NCBI GenBank assembly: GCA_039090855.1
Contig: CM077034.1
Location: 230,705,005-230,769,004, forward strand
Source of the DNA: Macrothele yani
Lineage: Eukaryota; Arthropoda; Arachnida; Araneae; Macrothelidae
Direction of reading: 5' to 3'
DNA: 64,000 bases
The position numbers and the translations under genes were made by a program. The notes beneath the pieces are model-generated. The model did not search any database, had not been told where the DNA came from, and worked only from the letters and a program-made list of their open reading frames with translations. The stretch's first letter is position 1. Each line of letters opens with the position of its first letter. Positions 10,661 through 22,001 of the stretch are shown here, one piece after another.

Positions 10661-11958
10661 CACATAGTGTGGCAAAGAATTTTTAAGACTGGGTCTGTAA
10701 AATGAAATAGAAACAAGAAATTATAATTTGTTTTGTCTTGTTATTCAAAATCAGTCCCTCCGGCTTCAATACACTTGTTACAGCGATTTAATAATGATTC
10801 GAATGCCTGTTCCAGTTCACTTTGCGGAATTGCCTCCAAAGCACGCGTCGAAGCTGTTTGTACGGTCCAAATATCATCTAAATATAACACCCTCTTAACG
10901 TCGTTTTAGGTTTTGGGAATAAAGAAAAGTCGCTGGGTGCTAAATCAGGCGAATACAGTGGATGATTCAACACACAGACGCCAAAAATCTACGAATTAGA
11001 AGTGAGGTGTGACTGGGTGCATTATCGTGAAGCAAACACCAACTGTTTTCATCTCGATATTCTGGACGAATGCGACGAATTCTGCCCATCAAACGCCTCA
11101 AAACATTTAAATAAAGCTCACCAGTAATTGTTTGTCCACTTGGAACAAATTCTTTGTGGATACTATCCTTACTATCGAAGAATGTAATGAGCATTGCTTT
11201 GATTTTGGATCGAACTTTTCTTGTTTTTTTTTTTGGCTTGTGGGGAGTTTTTTGACTTCCATTCCGCACTTTGTCGCTTTGTTTTAGGATCATATTGAAA
11301 GCACCATGTTTCATCACCTGTAACAATCGATTTTAAGAAGTTTGGATCATTTTCAGCGGCTGAAATGATGTCTCTGCAATGTGCACTTCTCCTTGATTTT
11401 TGTTCATTGGTTAACGTATGTGGAACACATTTAGCACAGACTTTTGTTTTGCCCAAATCTTCATGCAGGATGGTTCGAATCGTTTCTTTGTTGATGTTTA
11501 AAGACTCTTCCATCATTCTTAGTGACGCACATCGATTGTTTGCCACGAAATCACGCACTTTTTCTATAATCTCAGGTGTCCTAGATGAACTTGGTCTTCC
11601 GGTATGCTTATCATCTTCTAGCGTCCAAAAAACGTTTGTGCCACAGGAAAACATTTCATCTACTTAAACAAAACTCACCGTAAACTTGTTTCATCATTTG
11701 GTACGTTTCCGAGGCACTTTTACCAAGTTTTGCGTTAAATTTAATAACAGCCCTTTGTTCCATCTTAATAATTGAACATGAAAAAAGTTTGACTTCTCTA
11801 ATGAACGGCCGTTTCGTTTGAGTTACTTTAACAACTGCGCAGTACTTTTGGAAGAAAGCAAGCAGATGGTCACGGTTTATAACGCATTTGCGATTACACT
11901 GGTGGCGCCACCGTAGGCTGAAATCTAGCGCCAGTCTTTAAAATTCTTTGACGCACTG
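10661..11958 (-). mobile_element. mariner-like element, family C, copy 1
   Basis: The ends are cacatagtgtggcaaag at 10661 (diverged) and the complement of cagtgcgtcaaagaat finishing near 11958, with TA at 10659-10660 and 11959-11960. The transposase relic runs from a start at 11763 to a stop at 10741. It contains RPSSSRTPEIIEKVRDF, GDETWCFQYD and LLHDNAPSHTSLL. It is broken by a frameshift near 11610 (shared with copies 2 and 3), another near 11230 in a poly-A/T stretch, and later decay. Confidence 0.9.
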
Positions 11959-11959
11959 T

Positions 11960-12546
11960 AAATACTTTTCTTAGTGCATTTTTTTGTTACGCAACATGAA
12001 ACCACAGGGGACTTCGACCATTAATGCACCACATAAGAGTGCAAAGCGTATTAATACATCTCACTCATATCGCTAGAGTTTCGTGTTTTAACGGACTTCA
12101 TGATGGTTTTCCGTTATAATTTTTTCAGGACCCATTTAGATCGGGCCTACTAAGGCCTTAATTCGGCCTTGTCTCTCTCAACATTAACAACACAGAGGCA
12201 ATAAATTGACAATCGGGGAAACTTGAAGGGTGTGTTACTTAAACAGGCATGAGGGGAAGCAGTTCGTCCTCCCCCAGATCCCCGTGAGATGTGTGTGTGT
12301 GTGGAGGGGGGGGGGGATCAGAAAGGAAACAGTGAAAGAACACAATGACGCGGATGGATACCGTTCTTGCGTTACACGACGAGATGTGACAAGGCTCTCC
12401 CGCCTTTCCCAGTAGTACAATTTTAGGGTGAATTGGAGTATAGAAGATCAGCCAGTCTTGAACCTGGAAACCCTGCATCAGTGGTCTACCACGCTAACCA
12501 CTTAGCTATCCGCACCGCTGTCCGTTGGGAACACTGGTGGCATTTA
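11960..12546. other. No gene; inverted-repeat arm, poly-G/GT tract and a tRNA-like stretch
   Basis: 11960-12048 is the inverted partner of 9973-10055. A (gt)n/(g)n run lies at about 12288-12316. The tRNA-like element is listed separately. Nothing else is recognised. Confidence 0.5.
12436..12520 (-). repeat. tRNA-derived sequence (probable SINE head)
   Basis: On the minus strand there is an A-box-like TAGCTAAGTGGTTAGCG followed about 30 bp later by a B-box-like GGTTCAAGACT inside a CCAG/CTGG stem. The spacing suits a tRNA-derived Pol III promoter. The acceptor stem does not pair, so a functional tRNA is unlikely. Confidence 0.5.
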
Positions 12547-12548
12547 TA

Positions 12549-13842
12549 CACAGTGCGTGAAAGAATTTTTAAGACTGGCGCTAGATTTCAGCCTACGGTG
12601 GCGCCACCAGTGTAATCGCGAATGCGTTATAAACCGTGACCATCTGCTTGCTTTCTGCCAAAAGTACTGCGCAGTTGTTAAAGTAACTCAAACGAAACGG
12701 CCGTTCATTAGAGAAGTCAAATTTTTTTCATGTTCAATTATTAAGATGGAACAAAGGGCTGTTATTAAATTTAACGCAAAACTTGGTAAAAGTGCCTCGG
12801 AAACGTACCAAATGATGAAACAAGTTTACGGTGAGTTTTGTTTAAGTAGATCAAATGTTTTCCTGTGGCACAAACGTTTTTTGGAAGCTAGAAGATGATA
12901 AGCATACCGGAAGACCAAGTTCGTCTAGGACACCTGAGATTATTGAAAAAGTGCGTGATTTCGTGGCAAACAATCGATGTGCGTCACTAAGAATGATGGA
13001 AGAGTCTTTAAAACATCAACAAAGAAACGATTCGAACCATCCTGCATGAAGATTTGGGCAAAACAAAAGTCTGTGCTAAATTTGTTCCACACACGTTAAC
13101 CAATGAACAAAAATCAAGGAGAAGTGCACATTGCAGAGACATCATTTCAGCCGCTGAAAATGATCCAAACTTCTTAAAATCGATTGTTACAGGTGATGAA
13201 ACATGGTGCTTTCAATATGATCCTAAAACAAAGCGACAAAGTGCGGAATGGAAGTCAAAAAACTCACCACAAGCCAAAAAAACAAGAAAAGTTCCATCGA
13301 AAATCAAAACAATGCTCATTACATTCTTCGATAGTAAGGGTATTATATACAAAGAATTTGCTCCAAGTGGACAAACAATTACTGCTGAGTTTTATTTAAA
13401 TGTTTTGAGGCGTTTGATGGGCAGAATTCGTCGCATTCGTCCAGAATATCGAAATGAAAACAGTTGGTGTTTGCTTCACGATAATGCACCGAGTCACACC
13501 TCACTTCTAGTTCGTAGATTTTGAGCGAAAAATGACGTCTGTGTGTTGAATCATCCGCCGTATTCGCCTGATTTAGCACCCTGCGACTTTTCTTTGTTCC
13601 CAAACTTTAAAATGACATTAAATGGGTGTTATTTTGATGATATTTAACCATACAAACAGCTTCGACGCGTGCTTTGGAGGCAATTCCGCAAAGTGAACTG
13701 GAACAGGCATTCGAATCATTATTAAATCGCTGTAACGAGTGTATTGAAGCCGGAGGGACTTATTTTGAATAACAAACCAAAACAAATATATAATTTCTTG
13801 TTTCTATTTCATTTTACAGACCCAGTCTTAAATGAATTTCTA
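12549..13842 (+). mobile_element. mariner-like element, family C, copy 2
   Basis: It starts with cacagtgcgtgaaagaat after TA (12547-12548). The right inverted repeat is recognisable from ccagtctta (13822) but then diverges. Its transposase begins MEQRAVIKFNAKLGK at 12746 and ends near 13772. It has the same early frameshift as copies 1 and 3 (near 12890), a further frameshift near 13015, a stop after LVRRF at 13522 and decay after YSPDLAPCDF. It lies inverted with respect to copy 1, about 590 bp away. Confidence 0.9.
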
Positions 13843-14076
13843 TTATACGGAATATATTTCATCGAAAAAAAGAAAGAAAATCAAATTCGTCATTTCTCTA
13901 AATACCTATTTACCAATATGAAATTTCTCAGCTTCAAGTAAAAAAAAACAAACATGCTGGTATAGTATATTAATACAACAACGCAGCCATCTTCTTAAAT
14001 TTCATAAAATGCTTTTTAGAATTTAAAAAGTATTATAATCAAAACAATTACTTACTTTCAGATGATCTTGAATCAC

Positions 14077-14107
<31 letters not shown>

Positions 14108-14117
14108 TGAAATAATA

Positions 14118-16579
14118 TTGTGTTGTTGGTAAAGTCATGACGTATTTTGGCACCCGATGACGGTTGGGCGGTTTTGGAAGTACTAGACGCATGCGCAGCT
14201 CTGTTATCGCTATGGCATTCGACAGGTGCGAGTTGTATCTGCAGTCCAAAAGAAATAGTGAGCGATTTGGTTGATGTGCGGAGATTTGACATCAAGTTGA
14301 AGATGGAAGACACAAACTGGGCCATATTTTACTGTTTTACTTCCGTAAAGTGAAAAAAGCGCGTCAAGCTTGTCAAAAGTTGCGTTAAGTGTACGGTGAT
14401 AATGCTCTACAAGAACGTCAGTGCCAGCGGTGGTTCGCAAAATTCCGTGCTGGTGATTTGGACCTCTACGATGCTCCTCGGTCCGGGAGGCCCACCGAGG
14501 TTCATGACGACCAAATCAAGGCATTGATCGAGTCAAACCCACGTTACACGACACGAGAGATTGCAGACACATTGCACATCCATCATTGAAGCGTTCGCGA
14601 CCACCTGAAGAAGCTGGGATGCGAAAGCAAGCTCGATGTGTGGGTTCCTCATGAACTCAAAGAAGCACAATTGACGGCGCGTATAAAACATCTGCGATAT
14701 GCTCATTAAACGTGAGGAAAACGATTCTTTTTTGAAGCGACTGATAACTGGTGACGAAAAGTGGATTGTGTACAACAATGTGCTGCACAAACGGTCTTGG
14801 CCCCAACATGCTGCTTCGCCTCAAACGACATCCCGACGTGCTGCTTCGCCTCAAACGACATCCAAAGCAGACATTCGTCAGCGGAAGGTTCTGGTCTCAG
14901 TGTGGTGGGATTTTAAAGGTGCCGTGTTTTTCGAGCTCCTACCACGGAACCAAACAATCAATTCGAATGTGTACTGTCGGCAATTGGATAGTTTGAACGA
15001 ATCTAGAAACGTCCAGAGCTCGTTCATCGTAAAGGTGTTGTGTTCCATCACGACAACGCGAGACCACACACTAGTTTGATCACCCGCCAAAAATTATTGG
15101 AGCTTGGGTGGGATGTGTTCCCACACCCAGCATACTCGCCTGACCTCGCGCCGTCAGACTTCCACTTGTTTCGCTCTCTTCAACAGTCCTTGCGTGGTAT
15201 AACGTTCAATTCAGATGAGGCTGTAAATCAGCACCTTGTTACAGTTTTTCGCCACGAAAGACCGGTCCTTCTATGAACGAGGCATTATGCAGCTCAATGA
15301 AAGATGGCAAAAGGTTATCGAACAAAACGGGTATTATATCGTCGATTGATCTTTGTTCTTTCCATCAATAAATGACCTTTGCAAAACATGGCGCCGCCCC
15401 GGTGGCGCAGTGGTCTAAGCGATGGCCTCTGATCATTCGTCCGTAAGAGGTCCGGGTTCGAATCCCGGTGAGGCATGGATGTTGTGTTTGTCTTACGGCA
15501 CTGGCTCTCTCCCTTCGCTGGAACCAGTGACCCTAAATTAGGGACGGGCGACTGCTTATAGCCCATTGAGTTGCTCACGGTGGTCGTTAAACCTCCAATC
15601 AATCAATGGATGTTGTGTTTGTCTTACGGCACTGGCTCTCTCCCTTCCCTGGAACCAGTGACCCTAAATTAGGGACGGGCGACTGCTTATAGCCCATTGA
15701 GTTGCTCACTGTGGTCGTTAAACCTCCAATCAATCAATGGATGTTGTGTTTGTCTTACGGCACTGGCTCTCTCCCTTCCCTGGAACCAGTGACCCTAAAT
15801 TAGGGACGGGCGACTGCTTATAGCCCATTGAGTTGCTCACTGTGGTCGTTAAACCTCCAATCAATCAATGGATGTTGTGTTTGTCTTACGGCACTGGCTC
15901 TCTCCCTTCCCTGGAACCAGTGACCCTAAATTAGGGACGGGCGACTGCTTATAGCCCATTGAGTTGCTCACGGTGGTCGTTAAACCTCCAATCAATCAAT
16001 GGATGTTGTGTTTGTCTTACGGCACTGGCTCTCTCCCTTCCCTGGAACCAGTGACCCTAAATTAGGGACGGGCGACTGCTTATAGCCCATTGAGTTGCTC
16101 ACTGTGGTCGTTAAACCTCCAATCAATCAATGGATGTTGTGTTTGTCTTACGGCACTGGCTCTCTCCCTTCCCTGTAACCAGTGACCCTAAATTAGGGAC
16201 GGGCGACTGCTTATAGCCCATTGAGTTGCTCACGGTGGTCGTTAAACCTCCAATCAATCAATGGATGTTGTGTTTGTCTTACGGCACTGGCTCTCTCCCT
16301 TCCCTGGAACCAGTGACCCTAAATTAGGGACGGGCGACTGCTTATAGCCCATTGAGTTGCTCACGGTGGTCGTTAAACCTCCAATCAATCAATGGATGTT
16401 GTGTTTGTCTTACGGCACTGGCTCTCTCCCTTCCCTGGAACCAGTGACCCTAAATTAGGGACGGGCGACTGCTTATAGCCCATTGAGTTGCTCACGGTGG
16501 TCGTTAAACCTAAAATCAAAAAAAAAAAAAAAAAAAAAAAGCATGGCTAAAATACGTCATGACTCTTCCGACAACACAA
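14118..16579 (+). mobile_element. mariner-like element E, interrupted by a SINE
   Basis: The inverted repeats of about 34 bp (ttgtgttgttggtaaagtca at 14118, and its complement with four mismatches ending at 16579) are flanked by TA at 14116-14117 and 16580-16581. Without the SINE at 15391-16540 the element is about 1.3 kb, normal for mariner. The transposase relic (about 14290-15350) reads QRWFAKFRAGDLDL, RSGRPTEVHDDQIKALIES, GDEKWIVYNN and HHDNARPH. The third Asp is in SDFHLF, 34 residues after the second (DD34D). Stops, including TGA after HIHH, and frameshifts inactivate it. Confidence 0.9.
15391..16540 (+). repeat. tRNA-headed SINE with eight tandem 3' modules and poly(A)
   Basis: The head (about 15391-15475) has A box GGCGCAGTGGTCTAAGC, a CCTCT/AGAGG stem and a perfect T arm around GGTTCGAATCC. 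It is followed by eight modules of about 131 bp (starting ggatgttgtg at 15476, 15607 and so on), each ending gttaaacctccaatcaatcaat, and then about 23 A. catggc directly precedes the head (15388-15393) and follows the poly(A) tail, as expected of a target-site duplication in mariner E. Confidence 0.88.
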
Positions 16580-16581
16580 TA

Positions 16582-17075
16582 AATCAACTAACTAGCTGAC
16601 TCGAGAACGACAGTATCACCAAGAGAGAGAGAACAGTAGCACATGGAACGACTACGAGAGTGCTTCGGTGAAATAGCATAAATGCGCATGTGCATCCACG
16701 CCGTTGCCAAACCCAAAATCTTAAATATCGCCGGAATGTAACATGAAGGTAGCAATTATGTACAATGGAAACCATAAAATGGTCGCATCGGTGAATGCTA
16801 TTTTGACCGTAACCGCAATGTACAAAGAGTTATGTTCCAAAATAAACGTTGCTGATACGTAATTGTAAGACATCTCCGAAAGTGTAACGAAAATGAGAGA
16901 TTGTAACATTATTGATACATATCTGAAACTTTATGAGATAGAACCGCGATCTTCCCTAACGGAAGAATGACGTCCATTGCATTGGTAACTCATTCAACAT
17001 TTTGTACCCGCTGTACATGATCTTTATGTAACATCAATAGCAAACCAGGGGGAATTATACTCCTTATTGATACCC
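16582..17075. other. No gene recognised
   Basis: Unique-looking AT-rich sequence between mariner E and a decayed Tc1-like element. No exon with splice sites and no element ends were found. Confidence 0.5.
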
Positions 17076-18213
17076 GAAACACCGCTGTCATCCGGGCCAA
17101 GGGTGGAATAACCACCCTTGGCCCGGATTACAGCGGTGAGATGGCGTATCATGGACTCTCCGAGGCCGTGGAAGGTTGCCCTAGGTATACACGTGCCCTT
17201 TTGGACTGCAGTAGAGCACGGAGGTCCCGAAGACGACGCGGGTTGTGGGGCCCGCCCGCACGTCGAACCTGTCAATCCAAATAGTCACACAAGTGCTTTA
17301 TCGGATTGAGCTCGGGCGATTTTGCCGGGGCCGAGGGAGAACGGAGATATCGCTTCTGTGCTCCTGGAACCAAACACACACCCACTTAGCAAAGAGGCAC
17401 GGCGCATTATCCTGTTGGTAGACACCATCGTCACGAGGGTGAACGTCCAACAGGAAGGGATGCATGTGGTCAGCGAGAATTAACTGGTAGCCATTGGCGT
17501 TCAGTGATACCAGCAGTGGTACCAGCGGTGCCAGGTCACACCATGGAAAACATCGCCGGCCTGTACTTGACCGACAAGCGTTTCCGGTTGTTGGTTCTCG
17601 TGTGCCTGACGTCATATCCGCCACTTCCGTGGAGAGTGAACCTGGATTCGTCGGTGAAGGCTACCTTTTCCCAATGTCTAATGACTATAGTTCCATGTAA
17701 ACTCAAGCAACATTTCCAATGACCCTAGGTTAACCTGGGCGCCTTGACGCACTATCAACTGCCGAGACCATGCGTATTATCGTCGGGGATACACACCTGG
17801 GTGCTCCAGCGTTCGTTCGTGCGGTTAATTACCGCACTGTTGCGCGTCGATTGCCCTTTACCAGTCCACTTAGACGACGTTCTCCATTGGGGTCAGTGAC
17901 CTTTGGGGCTCTACAGCTATGACGTCAGGAGGCACTCGGTGTGCGTGCGATCCATTCTTGGTACACCCTAACTTTAGCACCTGGCGAACAGCCCACGAAG
18001 TCAACTGTTTTCGAAATGCTTAAACCCTTGGCACGGCAGCCAACGATAATCCCTCTTTGAACATCTGTCGAACGTCCTCCCATTTTATTCACGTAACGGA
18101 CAGTGGCTCACCTGTCCTGGCCGGCCGCTTATATTTCCGTGCGATCGATCTCGTCACGTGCACTCTATGGCGCAGCTGGGAGGGTACACTGTGATTCCGG
18201 TGGTGATCATATT
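17076..18213 (-). mobile_element. Tc1-like relic F, heavily decayed
   Basis: The minus-strand reading from 18083 starts MGGRSTDVQRGIIVGCRAKG, then VAFTDESRFTLHG near 17660, ANGYQLILADHMHPFLLDVH and GVYQQDNAPC, and PELNPI with Lys replacing the catalytic Glu. Many stops and frameshifts are present. The element ends are not clear: a hairpin lies at the 3' end (17081-17137), and near 18190-18215 the sequence looks terminal. Confidence 0.7.
17081..17137. repeat. Near-perfect hairpin, 26-bp arms
   Basis: The arms 17081-17106 and 17112-17137 differ by one base around the loop aataa. The hairpin is GC-rich (ccgggccaagggtgg). It coincides with the region coding for the C terminus in Tc1-like relic F. 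Confidence 0.9.
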
Positions 18214-18340
18214 ATTATGATAAGACTATGCATTTTTTTTAACACATCATTATTCACGGCCATCTGTTCCTACATATCTACCGCACGCTTTCACATGCTA
18301 TTTTTCATAACTTGACGTCCGTTCCCTGAATGTCATTGAA

Positions 18341-20260
18341 ATTTTAAGGTTTAACGACCGCCGTGAGCAACTCAATGGGCTATAAGCAGTCGCCCGTTCC
18401 TAATTTAGGGTCATTGGTTCCAGGGAAGGGAGAGAACCAGTGGCGTATGACAAAAACAACATCCATTTTTTTTATTGGAGGTTTAACGACCACCGTGAGC
18501 AACTCAATGGGCTATAAGCAGTCGCCCTTTCCTAATTTAGGGTCACTGGTTCCAGGGAAGGGAGAGAGCCAGTGCCGTAAGACAAACACAACATCCATTG
18601 ATTGATTGGAGGTTTAACGACCACCGTGAGCAACTCAATGGGCTATAAGCAGTCGCCCGTCCCTAATTTAGGGTCACTGGTTCCAGGGAAGGGAGAGAGC
18701 CAGTGCCGTAAGAGAAACACAACTTTCATTTTTTTTATTGGAGGTTTAACGACCACCGTGAGCAACTTAATGGACTACAAGCAGTCGCCCGTCCCTAATT
18801 TAGGGTCACTGGTTCCAGGGAAGGGAGAGAGCCAGTGCCGTAAGAGAAACACAACTTTCATTTTTTTTATTGGAGGTTTAACGACCACCGTGAGCAACTC
18901 AATGGGCTACAAGCAGTCCCCCGTTCCTAATTTAGGGTCACTGGTTCCAGGGAAAGGAGAGAGCCAGTGCCGTAAGAGAAACACAACTTTCATTTTTTTA
19001 TTGGAGGTTTAACGACCACCGTGAGCAACTTAATGGACTACAAGCAGTCGCCCGTCCCTAATTTAGGGTCACTGGTTCCAGGGAAGGGAGAGAGCCAGTG
19101 GCGTATGACAAAAACAACATCCATTTTTTTTATTGGAGGTTTAACGACCACCGTGAGCAACTCAATGGGCTACAAGCAGTCCCCCTTCCCTAATTTAGGG
19201 TCACTGGTTCCAGGGAAAGGAGAGAGCCAGTGCCGTAAGAGAAACACAACTTTCATTTTTTTTATTGGAGGTTTAACGACCACCGTGAGCAACTTAATGG
19301 GCTACAAGCAGTCGCCCGTCCCTAATTTAGGGTCACTGGTTCCAGGGAAGGGAGAGAGCCAGTGCCGTAAGAGAAACACAACTTTCATTTTTTTTATTGG
19401 AGGTTTAACGACCACCGTGAGCAACTCAATGGGCTACAAGCAGTCCCCCTTCCCTAATTTAGGGTCACTGGTTCCAGGGAAAGGAGAGAGCCAGTGCCGT
19501 AAGAGAAACACAACTTTCATTTTTTTTTATTGGAGGTTTAACGACCACCGTGAGCAACTTAATGGGCACAAGCAGTCGCCCGTCCCTAATTTAGGGTCAC
19601 TGGTTCCAGGGAAGGGAGAGAGCCAGTGCCGTAAGAGAAACACAACTTTCATTTTTTTTATTGGAGGTTTAACGACCACCGTGAGCAACTCAATGGGCTA
19701 CAAGCAGTCGCCCTTCCCTAATTTAGGGTCACTGGTTCCAGGGAAAGGAGAGAGCCAGTGCCGTAAGAGAAACACAACTTTCATTTTTTTTATTGGAGGT
19801 TTAACGACCACCGTGAGCAACTTAATGGGCACAAGCAGTCGCCCGTCCTTAATTTAGGATCACTGGTTCCAGGGAAAGGAGAGAGCCAGTGCCGTAAGAC
19901 AAACACAACATCCATTTTTTTGATTGGAGGTTTAACGACCACCGTGAGCAACTTAATGGGCACAAGCAGTCGCCCGTCCCTAATTTAGGATCACTGGTTC
20001 CAGGGAAAGGAGAGAGCCAGTGCCGTAAGACAAACACAACATCCATTTTTTGATTGGAGGTTTAACGACCACCGTGAGCAACTCAATGGGCTACAAGCAG
20101 TCGCCCGTCCCTAATTTGGGGTCACTGGCTCCAGGGAAGGGAGAGAAACAGTGCCGTAAGACAAACACAACATCCATGCCTCACCGGTATTCGAACCCGG
20201 ACCCATCTCGGATGTTTTGTCATTAGCTACCGCTTAAACCACTGCACCACCCGGGGTGGC
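18341..20260 (-). repeat. tRNA-headed SINE with 14 tandem modules, bounded by a target-site duplication
   Basis: Same family as 15391, opposite strand. The tRNA-like head lies at about 20176-20260 (B box complement ggtattcgaaccc, A box complement near 20240). Fourteen modules of about 131 bp follow toward 18341, each with gtttaacgaccaccgtgagc and ctaatttagggtcactgg. They are joined by A-rich linkers on the minus strand. GTCATTGAA is found at 18332-18340 and again at 20261-20269. The outermost module ends aaaat without a long poly(A). Confidence 0.9.
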
Positions 20261-20269
20261 GTCATTGAA

Positions 20270-20658
20270 GTCCATGAAGCTTCATGTTGCTATGTGAAAT
20301 TTAATGATTGTTTGTTTGTTTTGTTTATTGAAATATTCTGCCATATAGCTGGTAATTCAATACAATAACAGTAATTATACAATATACTCAACCATAATAA
20401 AACTATATGAAATATTAAGTAATGAGTCAAAGATATTCAATATATATGGGTACCACTTTAAATATTTCACAATCTGTTCATCAAACGAAACATGTAGATT
20501 TCATTATTGTAAAACCATAAATTATTTATAGGGCCATGAGTCACCACACAGAATGACATGGAGCCCGGGAATAAGGCTTTATTAAAAAAGCTTGACAAGC
20601 CCCTGATCCCTAATTTAATATGTGACAGACCAGAGAGCACGAAACAGAAAATGCGTAA
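20270..20658. other. No gene recognised
   Basis: AT-rich sequence with gtttgtttgttttgttt near 20310. Nothing coding or repetitive is recognised. Confidence 0.5.
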
Positions 20659-20660
20659 TA

Positions 20661-21821
20661 CACTATCTACCAACAAGTAATTGGACACCCCTGCAATCGA
20701 CGATATCTGCGGTCCTGATACACGTCACGACCGCCGCCGTTAAATATCGTGTGGGAAACAACAACGCAAACAGTCGCATGCAAGATGCCACGCAGTTCGG
20801 AGCTCTCTGATTTCGAGAAAGGTGGAATCGTCGGGTATCACACAAATGGCCGATGACATATCCAGCGTGTTGAAGTACCCAAAATCGACAGTGGCCTACG
20901 TGATTGGCTAGTGGAAGATGAGAGGTGACTGTCGGAATCCCTCAAAACTGGGAGTTAGAGACCGACGGGTGCTGGCCAGAGAAATTCGGAAGAACCGCAC
21001 CAAATCGATGGGCCACATCCGCGAGGAGTTTCAACAGGCATCCGGGAGTGTTCTTTCGATGAATACCATCCGTAAGGAAGCCCATCTGCTCGGTTATCAT
21101 GGACCCACAAGCCTTTGATCACCAAGTCCAATAGCGCTGCTCGGCTAACGTGGTGCAAAGAACGTCGAGAGTGGACCGTTGAACAGTGGAAACAGGTTCT
21201 CTGGAGCGACGAATCAAGGTTCACCCTCTACCGTTCAGATGGCAGGGTCTGGGTTTGGCGTCTGCCTTTAGAACGCCTCCTGCCGGAATGTATTGTGCCA
21301 ACTGTGAAGTTCGGCGGCAGTGCAATTATGCTATGGGGGTGTTTCTCCTGGTATGGCACGGGACCCTTGGTCGCAATTCCTGGTAGACTCAACGCCGAGA
21401 CCTACTGCACCATTTTGAATGACCATGCGCTTCCTATGTTGTGGCAGTTTTACGGGGTGGACTCATGTTACTTTCAGGATGACAATGCCACCTGTCATGT
21501 TGCGAGGTCCACCATGGCTTGGTATGGTGACAATGGGGTTAATCGAATGGACTGGCCCCGAACCTTAACCCTATCGAGCACCTTTGGGACGAGTTGGAGC
21601 GTCGACTTAAGGGTCCGAAATCGGTGAAGGAACTGACCTGTCTTCTCCAATCCGAGTGGAAGAAAATACCGCTAGCCGTCGTACAACGCCTGTTTGAGAG
21701 TATGCCCCGGAGGGTCGCAGCTGTAATCGCCGCTCGTGGAGGCTCCACCAACTATTGAAGGGGAAAAAACTTCGTTTTCCTTTGCTATCACAGGTGTCCA
21801 ATTACTTGTTGGTAGATAGTG
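20661..21821 (+). mobile_element. Tc1-like element, family B, copy 2
   Basis: Inverted repeats cactatctaccaacaagtaa (20661) and the complement ending at 21821 are flanked by TA at 20659-20660 and 21822-21823. The length is 1161 bp. The transposase relic runs from MPRSSELSDFEKGGIVGYHT (20785) to a stop near 21758 and includes [18 protein letters not shown] and [10 protein letters not shown] stop after TNGR, further N-terminal frameshifts and a frameshift after MDWPR inactivate it. That last frameshift is also in copy 1. Confidence 0.92.
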
Positions 21822-22001
21822 TATAACACAGGTTCGTAATAGGAACCAGCATAATAAGAATATCATAAACTACATACAACAATATGTGAACAAGTACCAA
21901 AGAAACCAAACAATACTTAATGTAAAGTTATTGAAGTAATACAATGTCTTGACAAGTCAAAACGCCAAAAGTTAAACTAAAATAAAAGGTTAAGCATAAT
22001 A

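Noticed and set aside
12826..12850. gtgagt in mariner copies as an intron donor explaining the frame break
   Set aside because: The sequence across it encodes normal mariner residues (YGEFCLSRSNVFLWHKRF), so it is coding, and the break lies further on.
18363..19857. Repeated frames reading GGLTTTVSNSMGYKQSPVPN
   Set aside because: They translate SINE modules; the true structure is the tRNA-headed SINE array on the other strand.
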